A stretch of DNA of 64,000 nucleotides from Aliikangiella marina (GTDB lineage Bacteria; Pseudomonadota; Gammaproteobacteria; Enterobacterales; Kangiellaceae). The position numbers and the translations under genes were made by a program. The stretch is taken from NCBI RefSeq assembly GCF_007004765.1, contig NZ_VIKR01000001.1, forward strand, positions 1,240,001-1,304,000. The letters are read 5' to 3'. The stretch's first letter is position 1. Every line of letters begins with the position of its first letter. Positions 38,501-48,100 of the stretch are shown here, in pieces. The notes under the pieces were generated by a model. It was not told the origin of the DNA. It ran no database searches and worked only from the letters and a program-made list of their open reading frames with translations.

Positions 38501-41500
38501 ACGATCCTCACAAAAAGCTCGATACACACTCGAAAGCTCTTGCATCAACAAATCTAATGACCAACCGTCTACCGCGATGTGATGCCATACCATCAATAAG
38601 TAATGTTTATCTTCTACAACATATAGATTAACACGCAGACTTATCTCACGACTGAGATCAAAAGGACGCTCAATTTCCGAGCTGACTTGTGTGAGCAATT
38701 CATTTTCATCACGACATTGTGCCTTGTTTAAGTTAAAACTTTGTTCAATGACTTGCTGATAACTGTCTCCTTCTGGTGAAGTGAAATAGACAGTTCTTAA
38801 TATCGGGTGCCGCTGGATTAAATAATCAATAGTTCGAGTAAGAACATCCAGTCGAACATCCGTACTTAACTCAAAAAGATTTGGAATATGATAAGCACTA
38901 GTCCCCTGCTCATATTGTTCAATAAATAATAGTCGCTCTTGAGCGAAAGAAACTGGCGAACGAGCGTGCTTATGTAATTGACTAGCTGACGGTATATTTT
39001 CAAATGCATTATCTTTTAAATGCTCAGTGATACCAGCAATTGTCTTATAGGTGAACAGTAACGACAAAGGAATATCGATATTGAGTTCTTTGCGAGTAAT
39101 TGCAGTCAGTCGCATCGCAATGATAGAGTTTCCACCGATAGCAAAATAGTTATCATTGATACCGACCTGAGTAACGCCTAATAAGTTTTGCCAAATTTCA
39201 CAAAGTTTTGTTTCAAGTTGATTGCGAGGTGCAACATAATTATTTTGTTCGACTAAAACGGGAGCTGGCAATGCTCGCTGGTCAAGCTTACCATTGATGG
39301 TGAGGGGGATTTTGTCTAAATAGGTTAGTGTGCTTGGCAACATATAATCAGGTAAGAAAGTCCGTAGCTCATCTTTGAGCGTGTCTATCGATAAACACTC
39401 TTCCCCTACTGCAACTACATATGCGGCTAAAAATTCATTTTCATGATGCTCACAAGCAACAACTACACATTGCTTAATACCACTTAAGTTATTTATTGCA
39501 CTTTCAATCTCACCTAACTCAATACGATAGCCGCGAATTTTCACTTGACCATCATTACGACCTAAAAACTCTAGGTTTCCATCTGCGAGCCAACGTACAA
39601 CGTCCCCGGTTTTATATAAACGAGTATATCCTCGTGCCTTATCAGCTTCACTTGCATAAGGGTTCTCTATAAATTTTTCCTGGGTAAGTTGTGCTTGATT
39701 TAAGTAACCTCGTGCAACCCCCGCTCCCCCGATATAGAGTTCGCCAGGAGCGCCAATGGGTAATAGTTTTAAGTTGTCTGACAAAACATAAACTTGAGTA
39801 TTAGCGATTGGTTTACCAATACAGTTCAATAACGGGTGTTGGCTATAATCAAAGCTTTCGATTGATGTAACGGTTGTTTCTGTAGGCCCGTATTCGTTAA
39901 CCAGCAAATCGCCCCAGATCGCTTTGAGAACACCTATACCGCTTTCTCCGCCTGCGAGGACTCGGCGTAAAGAAGTCGCAGCCTTAATTTCCCCGAGCAC
40001 GCTCAGATAACTGGGTGTTGCATGCAGATGAGTAATTTGATGAGCAACAATCTTATCGCGTATTTGCTCAGCATCGAGTATTTCTGCTCGTGTCGCTATA
40101 TGCAATTCAGCACCATTTAGTAAAGCTAAAAACGCTTGTTCTATTGATGCATCAAAAATATAATCCGCTAACCACAACACACGCTCCTGTTGCTCGAACT
40201 TCATCTTTTCTGACTGACTAAAGATTAAGTTGATTATCGAAGCATGCTCTACCATCACCCCCTTCGGATTACCGGTGGTTCCAGAGGTGTAAATAACACT
40301 CGCCAAATCACTACTTTTAGCAGGAGTGAAGTTTTCTATTGCTTGATTTCGATGTTGACGAACCTCATCCAAATATAATACGGCGGGTTGAATAGCTAGT
40401 GGCTGGATGAATTGGTTTAACTTAACCCGGTGGCATTCTTGACTAATAACTAAAGCCGATTGTGTGTCAGTTAAAACGAATTGAGTTCGTTTTACTGGGA
40501 ATTCTGGTGATATCGGAACATAAGCTGCACCAACCTTTAAAACCGCTAACATCGCAACAATGGTCTCGACACTTCGATCTAAATATAGTGCAATTAGTGT
40601 GTCAGCTTTTATCGACTGTTTATTATGGTGAATTCTTTGCTGGATAACACTTGCTAATTCGATAACTTTAAACTGGAGCTCTTCATAGGTTAAACTTTGC
40701 GCATTATCCAAAACAGCCGGAGCTTGCGGTGTCTCCCTGACTTGGCGTTCAAATACCTGAGTCAGTGTAAGCTCACTTTCAAATGCTCGATAGGTTTGAT
40801 TCCAGTCGATTAACTGTTTGTACTTTTCGTCCTGTGATACGAAATCAATTTCTTCGACTAACAGTCGTTCTGAACCGATGATGTTGTTGACCACGAGCTG
40901 ATATAACTCAGGAATTTTATTATGTTGGTAACGCTTTGATAATTGTTGATCGATATCAAAACTTATATAAAAGCTTTGCTGTCGTTCGACAACCTCAATA
41001 CTGACTGTTGAATTTTTATACAACGAAGAGTTCGGCACATCAGTATTTGGTTCTAGACACTTTGGGCTTGCTCGATAGCTAAAACTCGCCGAAATCAACG
41101 AATCGTAGTTTTGCTTCACTTTCTTATTTAATTCTGACTTCAAGTCACTTACATCTAATACTTGAGTATCGATAATACTTTGTTCGAAGCAATGAACTTG
41201 AGTCACAATATCAATTAAAGGTCGAGAAAAATCGATATCCATGGGCCAGGGAATTAAATCGTTTTCGATTTTTGGGTTGAAATTAGTATTAACATCTGAA
41301 ACCGATGCTTTATCAATCCCAATCGAAAGCTTTTGCTGCCCAGTAATGGCCGCTAAAACAATATAGTAAGCCGATAAAAATACACTAAACTTACTAGTTC
41401 GAGTTCCCGTAACGAAGGCCTCGAGATTGGAGTCTGTCGAACCGGTAATTACAACCTTTGATGAAACTAATTCTCGTTTTTTTATAAACTCTTGTTTATC

Positions 41501-41578
41501 AATCAACAAATCCACAGGCTCAACGTCGGCCAGTTGGCTTAAGTAATCTTGAAATAAGTTCGAATTTTTTAAATTCAC
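32567..41578 (-). CDS. NRPS-4: three-module synthetase with a half C domain at the front and a duplicated module
   Basis: 3003 residues from a GTG that overlaps the NRPS-3 stop (GTGA). Order: about 255 residues matching only the C-terminal lobe of a C domain, with no docking domain and no HHxxxDG; A-T (GGNS near 816); C-A-T (C with HHIAVDG, T near 1871); C-A-T (T near 2933); acidic tail ending EEFEL. The first two A domains, their T domains and most of the following C domains are virtually identical (residues 256-1190 and 1311-2245) because of a DNA duplication. Their shared pocket is D-A-E-H-L-G-E-V-T by eye, and the third is D-T-E-D-V-G-E-V-A; I do not match the former to a known residue. 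The half C domain resembles what is left in front of some initiation modules, so this protein may start a chain. Confidence 0.95.
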   Translation of the reverse strand: MNLKNSNLFQDYLSQLADVEPVDLLIDKQEFIKKRELVSSKVVITGSTDSNLEAFVTGTRTSKFSVFLSAYYIVLAAITGQQKLSIGIDKASVSDVNTNFNPKIENDLIPWPMDIDFSRPLIDIVTQVHCFEQSIIDTQVLDVSDLKSELNKKVKQNYDSLISASFSYRASPKCLEPNTDVPNSSLYKNSTVSIEVVERQQSFYISFDIDQQLSKRYQHNKIPELYQLVVNNIIGSERLLVEEIDFVSQDEKYKQLIDWNQTYRAFESELTLTQVFERQVRETPQAPAVLDNAQSLTYEELQFKVIELASVIQQRIHHNKQSIKADTLIALYLDRSVETIVAMLAVLKVGAAYVPISPEFPVKRTQFVLTDTQSALVISQECHRVKLNQFIQPLAIQPAVLYLDEVRQHRNQAIENFTPAKSSDLASVIYTSGTTGNPKGVMVEHASIINLIFSQSEKMKFEQQERVLWLADYIFDASIEQAFLALLNGAELHIATRAEILDAEQIRDKIVAHQITHLHATPSYLSVLGEIKAATSLRRVLAGGESGIGVLKAIWGDLLVNEYGPTETTVTSIESFDYSQHPLLNCIGKPIANTQVYVLSDNLKLLPIGAPGELYIGGAGVARGYLNQAQLTQEKFIENPYASEADKARGYTRLYKTGDVVRWLADGNLEFLGRNDGQVKIRGYRIELGEIESAINNLSGIKQCVVVACEHHENEFLAAYVVAVGEECLSIDTLKDELRTFLPDYMLPSTLTYLDKIPLTINGKLDQRALPAPVLVEQNNYVAPRNQLETKLCEIWQNLLGVTQVGINDNYFAIGGNSIIAMRLTAITRKELNIDIPLSLLFTYKTIAGITEHLKDNAFENIPSASQLHKHARSPVSFAQERLLFIEQYEQGTSAYHIPNLFELSTDVRLDVLTRTIDYLIQRHPILRTVYFTSPEGDSYQQVIEQSFNLNKAQCRDENELLTQVSSEIERPFDLSREISLRVNLYVVEDKHYLLMVWHHIAVDGWSLDLLMQELSSVYRAFCEDRDPALPDLEINYIDYSIWQKQSLRGETLKHLEDYWQSQLSGFETLELPTDYPRPKELSYLGEDYQFELDEELTAQIRQQARLHETTVYSVLLSAFYITLATMSGQEDIIVGTPTDNRQHPQTQNLVGLLANTLALRVSVDSNETISQLIRQVHQTVMQAKIHQELSFERLVDLLDIQRDPSRVPFVDVMFSLQSPSDLSNEPFKSNDLIGKFNLYTPAKVPLSLFIYESSNKFECRLNAAVDYYSISSTKCFASIFQNVVNSTMINSSNKIKSCKFVTQDEQYKQLIDWNQTYRAFESELTLTQVFERQVRETPQAPAVLDNAQSLTYEELQFKVIELASVIQQRIHHNKQSIKADTLIALYLDRSVETIVAMLAVLKVGAAYVPISPEFPVKRTQFVLTDTQSALVISQECHRVKLNQFIQPLAIQPAVLYLDEVRQHRNQAIENFTPAKSSDLASVIYTSGTTGNPKGVMVEHASIINLIFSQSEKMKFEQQERVLWLADYIFDASIEQAFLALLNGAELHIATRAEILDAEQIRDKIVAHQITHLHATPSYLSVLGEIKAATSLRRVLAGGESGIGVLKAIWGDLLVNEYGPTETTVTSIESFDYSQHPLLNCIGKPIANTQVYVLSDNLKLLPIGAPGELYIGGAGVARGYLNQAQLTQEKFIENPYASEADKARGYTRLYKTGDVVRWLADGNLEFLGRNDGQVKIRGYRIELGEIESAINNLSGIKQCVVVACEHHENEFLAAYVVAVGEECLSIDTLKDELRTFLPDYMLPSTLTYLDKIPLTINGKLDQRALPAPVLVEQNNYVAPRNQLETKLCEIWQNLLGVTQVGINDNYFAIGGNSIIAMRLTAITRKELNIDIPLSLLFTYKTIAGITEHLKDNAFENIPSASQLHKHARSPVSFAQERLLFIEQYEQGTSAYHIPNLFELSTDVRLDVLTRTIDYLIQRHPILRTVYFTSPEGDSYQQVIEQSFNLNKAQCRDENELLTQVSSEIERPFDLSREISLRVNLYVVEDKHYLLMVWHHIAVDGWSLDLLMQELSSVYRAFCEDRDPALPDLEINYIDYSIWQKQSLRGETLKHLEDYWQSQLSGFETLELPTDYPRPKELSYLGEDYQFELDEELTAQIRQQARLHETTVYSVLLSAFYITLATMSGQEDIIVGTPTDNRQHPQTQNLVGLLTNTLALRVSVDSNETISQLIRQVHQTVMQAKIHQELPFEQLVELLDIERDPSRNAIFDVIFDLQTVSENSRDSQQNLLRNTTLAIKNRSSAKFDLNFTFVDDNERIKTYSSYSTSVFRLSSVKRIVQMFQLILESLVNNPQQYIREINLLSLKEAQRVLDFSRGEQRDYSVHNSLIEAFEKQVDETPDAIALQCGVNGMSYLQLDNKSSQLANYLNNKLNTENKNRQTDTFIGIYLDRHVETVVAILAVLKIGAAYVPISPEYPDVRTRFILNDIQTPLILTESQYFEKVNSLASTLKAPSFVINLNDKAVSDFHSKAPLKTKSKANDLAYVIYTSGTTGNPKGVMIEQHSVINLIKHNEEFYQIKPGEVVFWIANYVFDTSVEQIFLALLTGHKLHIVSEGEKQSLVRLQKSLLNSQATHIDAPASLLTHLELENIKSLKRIVSGGEETPPSLYTLLKDKLINEYGPTETCVASHQFQCKDLPRNITKVPIGKPIANTESYVVNKNLQLVPVSVPGELLIGGVGVARGYLNQDELNSKLFINNPFCEDKSSAKFQNRLYKTGDIARWLPDGNLEFLGRKDTQVKIRGFRIELSEIDSALLNSKMVKSSLVSTQQDTNNDNRIVAHIVLENHVSPEQADELLNKSLSSVLPEYMIPSAYSYIDEIPLTANGKANFNALPKVKFVDSAIHIPAESDTQKQISKIWQELFNAESEVSIDADFFKIGGHSLLATRLASKISMVFAVELLLKDIFHLKTIRLIAEKIDQLIAAGVTQTEQRVNVFHQDKAFEMEEFEL
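34844..37648 (-). repeat. Tandem module duplication, downstream copy
   Basis: Matches 38009-40813 at a constant offset of 3165 bases. By eye I find two differences, at 34942 (silent) and 34951 (Thr for Ala). It covers the second A domain, its T domain and most of the third C domain of NRPS-4. Divergence is abrupt on both sides. Confidence 0.93.
38009..40813 (-). repeat. Tandem module duplication, upstream copy
   Basis: 2805 bases almost identical to 34844-37648, covering the first A domain, its T domain and most of the second C domain of NRPS-4. A further short match (about 10 bases) continues past the right edge before the copies diverge. The 360 bases between the copies are not repeated. 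Confidence 0.93.
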
Positions 41579-44500
41579 AGATCAAACTCTTCTATATCTT
41601 GTCCAGCGGAGTCTTTATCGATAGTATCCAAACGTTCAATCCTTCTAAGATCATCTATTTTTCCGGATTGCAGGCCGTCAATATAGCTTGCTAGTTTAAA
41701 AATGGTCTGATGTTCGAAAATACTCGCCAGCTCAATTGTTAAATCTAATTCAGCTTTTATTTGACCTACAACAATTATCGCAAGCAATGAGTGCCCACCA
41801 ATATCAAAAAACGAGTCATTTATCCCAATTTTCTCAGCGGAGATTTTTAAGACTGCTGACCATATGCCTAACAATTGCTTTTCTGTTTCAGTACTTGGTG
41901 AATCTTCAGGTTTAGAGTTAGCATGGTTAACAACCTCCAACTCCATTAATCGTTTGCGATTTACCTTACCATTTGCGAGTAGTGGCATTTCATTTATATT
42001 GACTATGTACGACGGAAGCATGTAGTCGGGCAATAAATTCTGTAAATAATTTTTTAAATCGGATATCAGCCTCACTGCTTGTTCATTAGAGTCCTTGCTC
42101 GCCTCATGATTTTCTTCTAACGACTTAGTAAATATGATGTAGGCGACTATTTGACTTCCTGCAGAGTCATCTTCAATAACTAATAGCTCACTTTCTCTTA
42201 CCAAGTCAGATTTCATAATTACATTTTTTATTTCTTCTAACTCGACTCTATTTCCGCGAATTTTAACTTGATGGTCTGCCCTTCCTAAAAACTCCAATAC
42301 ATTATTATCGCGCTTCCTAGCCAAATCACCTGTACGATACAAGCGTGTTTTACTTTTAGATACATCTATATTAATAAAACTATTATTAGTTAACGATTCA
42401 TTGTTTAAGTATCCGGCCGCCAACCCAATACCGCTTATAAATATTTCTCCAACAGCACCATCAGGCACGGGATGATAGTTTTTATCGAGTAAAAACACCT
42501 TCATACCGTCAATGGGCTTACCTATAAAAACGTTATTGTGTTTCACCTCATGCTCTTCAAAGCGGTGAAATGTGGTTGTCATAGTACACTCAGTTGGGCC
42601 ATATTGGTTTACCAACTCAATCTTAGGGTTAAAACTTTGTTTTGCCTTAAGGCATAAGTCAGATGTTAGGTTTTCTCCGCTGATTAAAATCAACCTTAAT
42701 TTATCTATCGGATTTTTAACGCCATTTAAGTAGGTCAAACTTTTTAAAAACGATGGAACTATACTAAAAATTGCAGTTATTGATAATTTTGTAAGTTTAT
42801 TAATTAAAAGATTAGCATCTTTATGTTCCTTATCAGCGACCAATATGGTTTGAGCGCCATTTACGACAGGTCCGATTAGATCTCTAACGCTTGCATCAAA
42901 TGGTAAAGACGCTAATTGAAGAATTCGGTCATGCGTTTTAATTTCAAAGTTATTAGATAAGTAAGATAGATAATTCACGACACTTGATATTTTAGTCATC
43001 ACTCCTTTAGGTTTGCCAGTGGAACCACTGGTATAGACGACATAAGCCAGTCTTTCAGGATTCAAACTTATCGCTTTTTTAAGATCCCATTCTTCACTTA
43101 AATATTTGAATTCATCGCTATCTATAAACGATAAAGAAAGCTCATTGTGGTAAATAAACTGTTCTTTTAAATTTTCGTGGGTTATTAAGAAAGCAATATC
43201 GCTCTCTAAAATTAATTGTTCTTTTCTCTTTTGTGGTAGCTTCGTATCAAATGCTACATAAGCGGCACCAATCCTCCAAATTGCAAATATCAATGCTAAG
43301 TTATCGATAGAACGTTCTACGCAAATCCCAATAATTTGGTCTTCTTTAACACCTCGCTCGTGAAGATACTGAGCAATAACATTGCTTCTTCGCTGTAATC
43401 CGAAAAAGCTTAACTGTTGATTATCGAGAGAAACAGCAATAGCATTTGGTCGCTTACTAACTTGAGCATCGAATAAATCAACAATTGTGTTCACCTTACT
43501 TGCATTATTTAAGTGGTTAGAGCCCAAATCATTGTCTTCAAACTCCAGCAACTTTTCTGATAAAGGTAAATTTGTCACATCAATTTCTGTTTGCTCAGCA
43601 TCACATAAGCATTTCAATATATCCTTAAGCAAGATTTCAAAGCTCAGCATTAAAGATTTTACAGTAGTCTCTTCGAAGATGCTGTCGTCATATACCCAGG
43701 TTAAAGCAATCTTGTCGGCCCTCTCATCAACATATAGTGCCAATTCATATTTAATACTAATTCGCTCTTGATTTGAGATACCTCTAGATTCACCAACACT
43801 GGATAAATCTTTTTCTTTAAGTTCAAAACTAACCGTTTCATTATTCTGAACAACAAAAGATATTTGTATAAGAGGATTAATGCTCAAGTCTCGGTCCGGA
43901 TTTAATTCATCAACCAACATTTCAAAAGGAATATATTGATGCGCATAGGCATCTAATATCATTTCCTTGTTGTTTTTGAGTATCTGTTTAAAATCGTTAG
44001 TCTTATCTAATTCAGTACGTAATACTAATGTATTGATAAAGAAACCAATCATGTCCTCTGTATCTTTATGAGTTCTTCCTGACATTGGGGTGCCCATAAC
44101 GATGTCATTTGAATCACTCCAACGACTTAAAACTACTGCGAAGACTGTTTGTAAAAACATAAAAAGCGTTACTTGATTTTCCTGACAAGCTTGATAGATG
44201 CTTTTAGTAGTCTCTTGATCTAGCAAGGAATGTTTTCTCCTCCCTAAAAAGCTCTGTTGCACCGGTCTAGGATAATCGAGCGGAATCTGATGAGTAAACG
44301 GCAAGTCTGCTAACTGATTGCGCCAGTATTTTAACTGCGTCTCAAGTTGTTCGTCCTTTAGCCAATTGCGTTGCCACACAGCGTAATCAGCATACTGTAT
44401 CTTTAGCTCCGGTAGCGGGTTCACTTCGCCACTCGCAAACGCATCATATAACTGTGCAAACTCTTTATTAAAGATTCCCAGTGACCAACCATCGCTTGCG

Positions 44501-45132
44501 ATGTGGTGCATAGTGTATAAAACCAAATGACTATCTAACGTCAAATTAAGCACTTGCATTCGAATCATAACGTCTCTAGTCAGATCAAATGGTGTATTTG
44601 CTTGTAACTCATTAAGTTCACTAATTCGTCTTGATTTTTCCGAGTTACTTAAGTCAGACAAATCATAATGTTTAAATGGCAGTTGAAAATCATTATTTAT
44701 GACCTGAAACGTGTCATCTCCGATAACCTTCAAGTTTGTTCGAAGTACCTCATGTCTTTCGAGCAAAGTTCTAAACGCTCTTTCGAATGCCATTAAATTT
44801 AACTCTCCTTGCAAGAAGAATTGGCCAGGCATATTATATTGAACGGAGTCATTTCCTAACTGCGATATAAACCACAACCGCTGTTGAGCATAGGATAACG
44901 GTAAGTTCTGGTTAGAGTCTCTAGGCTTAATTGGTGGCAAAACATTTAATGTAGGCTTATCTTCAATTTTACTAATGTAACTGATTATTTCCTGTTTATT
45001 GACCTTAATTAGTTCTTTTAACTCATCAGTAAACTTTCCTTTTTCGGCCTTATATTTTAGTTGGCCGTTTTCTAGACTTAAAACAACACCTTGTTGGATA
45101 GCATGAGAGAGAATATCTTTGGCTGATATCAT
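41575..45132 (-). CDS. NRPS-3: single-module synthetase, docking-C-A-T
   Basis: 1185 residues. TubC-type docking domain (VVLSLENGQLKYKAEKG), C domain with HHIASDG, intact A domain with TSGSTGKPKG, YGPTECT, YRTGD and LANGKVNRK, T domain with GGHSLL near 1112, acidic tail ending DIEEFDL. Pocket by eye D-A-R-S-L-S-Q-M-T, with an unusual Arg at the third position; I know no matching residue. Its ATG overlaps the stop of NRPS-2 (ATGA). The tail looks made for a TubC-type docking domain, but the next gene product, NRPS-4, has none, so its true partner may be another protein. Confidence 0.96.
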   Translation of the reverse strand: MISAKDILSHAIQQGVVLSLENGQLKYKAEKGKFTDELKELIKVNKQEIISYISKIEDKPTLNVLPPIKPRDSNQNLPLSYAQQRLWFISQLGNDSVQYNMPGQFFLQGELNLMAFERAFRTLLERHEVLRTNLKVIGDDTFQVINNDFQLPFKHYDLSDLSNSEKSRRISELNELQANTPFDLTRDVMIRMQVLNLTLDSHLVLYTMHHIASDGWSLGIFNKEFAQLYDAFASGEVNPLPELKIQYADYAVWQRNWLKDEQLETQLKYWRNQLADLPFTHQIPLDYPRPVQQSFLGRRKHSLLDQETTKSIYQACQENQVTLFMFLQTVFAVVLSRWSDSNDIVMGTPMSGRTHKDTEDMIGFFINTLVLRTELDKTNDFKQILKNNKEMILDAYAHQYIPFEMLVDELNPDRDLSINPLIQISFVVQNNETVSFELKEKDLSSVGESRGISNQERISIKYELALYVDERADKIALTWVYDDSIFEETTVKSLMLSFEILLKDILKCLCDAEQTEIDVTNLPLSEKLLEFEDNDLGSNHLNNASKVNTIVDLFDAQVSKRPNAIAVSLDNQQLSFFGLQRRSNVIAQYLHERGVKEDQIIGICVERSIDNLALIFAIWRIGAAYVAFDTKLPQKRKEQLILESDIAFLITHENLKEQFIYHNELSLSFIDSDEFKYLSEEWDLKKAISLNPERLAYVVYTSGSTGKPKGVMTKISSVVNYLSYLSNNFEIKTHDRILQLASLPFDASVRDLIGPVVNGAQTILVADKEHKDANLLINKLTKLSITAIFSIVPSFLKSLTYLNGVKNPIDKLRLILISGENLTSDLCLKAKQSFNPKIELVNQYGPTECTMTTTFHRFEEHEVKHNNVFIGKPIDGMKVFLLDKNYHPVPDGAVGEIFISGIGLAAGYLNNESLTNNSFINIDVSKSKTRLYRTGDLARKRDNNVLEFLGRADHQVKIRGNRVELEEIKNVIMKSDLVRESELLVIEDDSAGSQIVAYIIFTKSLEENHEASKDSNEQAVRLISDLKNYLQNLLPDYMLPSYIVNINEMPLLANGKVNRKRLMELEVVNHANSKPEDSPSTETEKQLLGIWSAVLKISAEKIGINDSFFDIGGHSLLAIIVVGQIKAELDLTIELASIFEHQTIFKLASYIDGLQSGKIDDLRRIERLDTIDKDSAGQDIEEFDL

Positions 45133-48100
45133 AGTGTACCTTCTTCAATATCTATATTAGCGCTATTGAGGGCTTCAACGTTCTTTTCTATTTGACTACT
45201 CGATTGCTCAAGAAAAATTCTCTTAGCTATCAATTCAATAGTAGGATCCTCAAAAAGTGCGCGTAGCGGGAACTCAATTTTATATTTCGCTCTGATTTTA
45301 TTAATTAATTTAGTCGCAAGTAACGAATTCCCGCCGGCATCAAAGAAATTTTCATCAACACCTATCAGGTTGATATTTAGGACTTCCGACCAAATCTTAA
45401 CCAACTCCTTCTCTAGATCGCTGGAAGCACCTTTATATCGATTAGAATTTTCAAAATCACTTAATTTAGTAATTTCATTGACGTCAAGATCGCCATTGTC
45501 TAATCGAGGTATCGCGTCTATTTGGCATATATTTCTCGGCAGTGGGTTTAGCGAAATATCATTACGCAGGCTCTCTTGAATTTGATTATTAAATCGACCT
45601 TTGTTTACGCTATCACCCAATTCTTCTTTATTCTTAGTACAAAAATAAAGATCATACGTTGAGGTCTTGTTATTGATATTGATTGCAATAGTTTCTTCTA
45701 TATCCAAACAACTATCAGATAAATAGCGAGTTACCCGTTTACAATCGTGTGATACATTCTTAGTAACACTAGGCGACCCCACTTCGATAAGATTTTTATC
45801 TATTTTCCGAGCGAGCATAGATGTTTTAAATAATACTGAACCAGGTATATCGGCACTCGCATTTGGTCTATATATTGATGCGGCTCTAGCACTGCTAATG
45901 TTCAAGCAAAAAGCATCTTGCGAGTCTTCAATATATAACTCTCCATAAGTTCCCTCAGGCACACTACATCCATTTCTATCTAAAATATATGCATCATTTT
46001 CTGACACTGAATATCGTTTCGAAGAAGGAAGCTTATTTCTTTTGATGCCATCTATACTTCTTAGGATTTCGTTTTTCGAAGCAATTAACGGCTCATCTAC
46101 CACAACTAGCTGGCTATTGCCTGCATCACTTTCTAAAGCGTGTTTTTGTTTTGGATTAAAAACCACATCATGAACAGAATTCCAATCACCTTCAATCATA
46201 GTAGCTGGCCGGTTCATTTTAAAGCATATACATTTCCCGGACATTAATGCCGCAAACATACTACCTAGGTCGAATTCGACACTAGGAGACGACATTTTTT
46301 CTATCTGATTCACATCTATTTGACTGAAGCTGTCTACTAGACGCTTCATTTGCTTGGCCAGCGATTTATAGTTCGTAATATGACCTAAACTTGTAGAAAA
46401 GCTTTCTTCATTGTAGGTTATTATTGCGGAGGCTTTTGCATAATTATTGTAATTGTGGTTATCAATAACTTGGACCTCATTCGACTGGCTAAATGCTTTT
46501 TGTATATCTATTAGTTTGATGAAGTCATGCTTACAAAATGACTCTTCAACAAAACGCTGAGTTTTCGAATCTGTAATCAACAGGGATATTTGACTTGTTT
46601 CAAAGATATAAGCTTTTTTGGAACTAGGATACTCTGGTTTGATTGATACCACACATGCACCACACTTTATCACGGCTAATGCAGAGATTAAGAAATCCAT
46701 CCTCGTATTGACTAAAACACCTACTTTTGATTCTACCTTCACACCATAGCTTTTTAGTAGATTAGCGAGAGAATCAACCCTATTTGCTAATTGCGAGAAT
46801 GTAGCCTGACTGCTAGCTTCTCTAATAGCAATCTCGTGCGGTTTAAGCTTAGCTATCTCGGCAAGTTGATCGAGTGACTCATTCAAATAGCTTACGTTAC
46901 CCGATTTATCGCTTAGGACCTCTTCATTAGGCTTAAATTCCGACGATGGTTCCAACATGTAGCTCGTTGCCGGTTTAGCGCAATGATTGTTATTAAGTAA
47001 GGAATTCACGATTTCACCGACAAAGTGGGTGAAACGCTGCGCCATTGTCACTATTGATTGTCTTTTAAAAAGTGACTTGTTGTATCCCCAGCACAACCCT
47101 AAGGTATCGGTTTTAGGTGTAACCGTAAACTCTAAATCAAAGCGAACGCTGCTGTTACCCGCATAGACCGGTGTTAGTTGCTGGTTACTTTTTCGACTTT
47201 GCAGTACCTGATCAATTTTCCCTAGCTCAATATTTTGAACCGAAAAATAGAGCTGCGTAAGCGGTGACAAAGCAAGATTTCTCTCTGGCTGCAATGCATC
47301 GACAAGCATTTCAAAAGGAACATCTTGATTATTCAAGGCATCTAAGACGCTAACTTTGTTCCTGGCTAACAAAGAGTCAAATGTTTCTGAATCAGATATT
47401 TTGGTTCTAATTAATAATGTATTGATAAAGAAACCTATCAAAGGCTCCAGCTCAAAATAATCCCTTCCTGCGACAGGAACTCCGACGACAATATCATTAC
47501 TAAAACTATAGCGACTAAGAAAGAGTGCATACACTGTTTGCAAAAAGATAAACAGAGTTACATCTTTTTGTTTACATAGTTCGTCGATATCCTTCGCTAT
47601 TTTCTTGTCTAAAACATGATAAATAAGTTCTCCGGCATGAGTTTGCTGTTGCGGCCGGTTGAAATCAAGCGGGAGGTTATGCTGTTTCGGAATACCGCTA
47701 AGATTATGTTTCCAATAAGAAAGTTGTTTCTTTAGTTTTTCACCCTGCAAGCATTGTTTTTGCCATATTGAATAATCTGCATATTGTATATCCAGAGGGA
47801 CAAAAGGCGACGGTTTATTCTGCAAGAAGGCTTGATAATTTTCGTATAGCTCATCTTGGAATATCTTTTTAGACCAGCCATCACTCGCTATATGGTGCAT
47901 CGTGTACAAGATTACAACTTCCTCGTCAGATAGTTGCAATACTCTAGCCCGAACCATTACATCTTGGCGCAAATTAAACGGAGTCATTTCCTCCTGCGCT
48001 ATGTATTGATGAATTTGATGAGTTCTTTCGTCCTTGCTATAACTCGATAAGTTATGAAAAGATAGTGGGGATTCGAATTTTTCATTAATGACTTGTATCG

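Noticed and set aside
37297-40647. Two identical 61-codon plus-strand frames 3165 bases apart
   Set aside because: Antisense shadows within the duplicated NRPS-4 module; useful only as a marker of the repeat offset.
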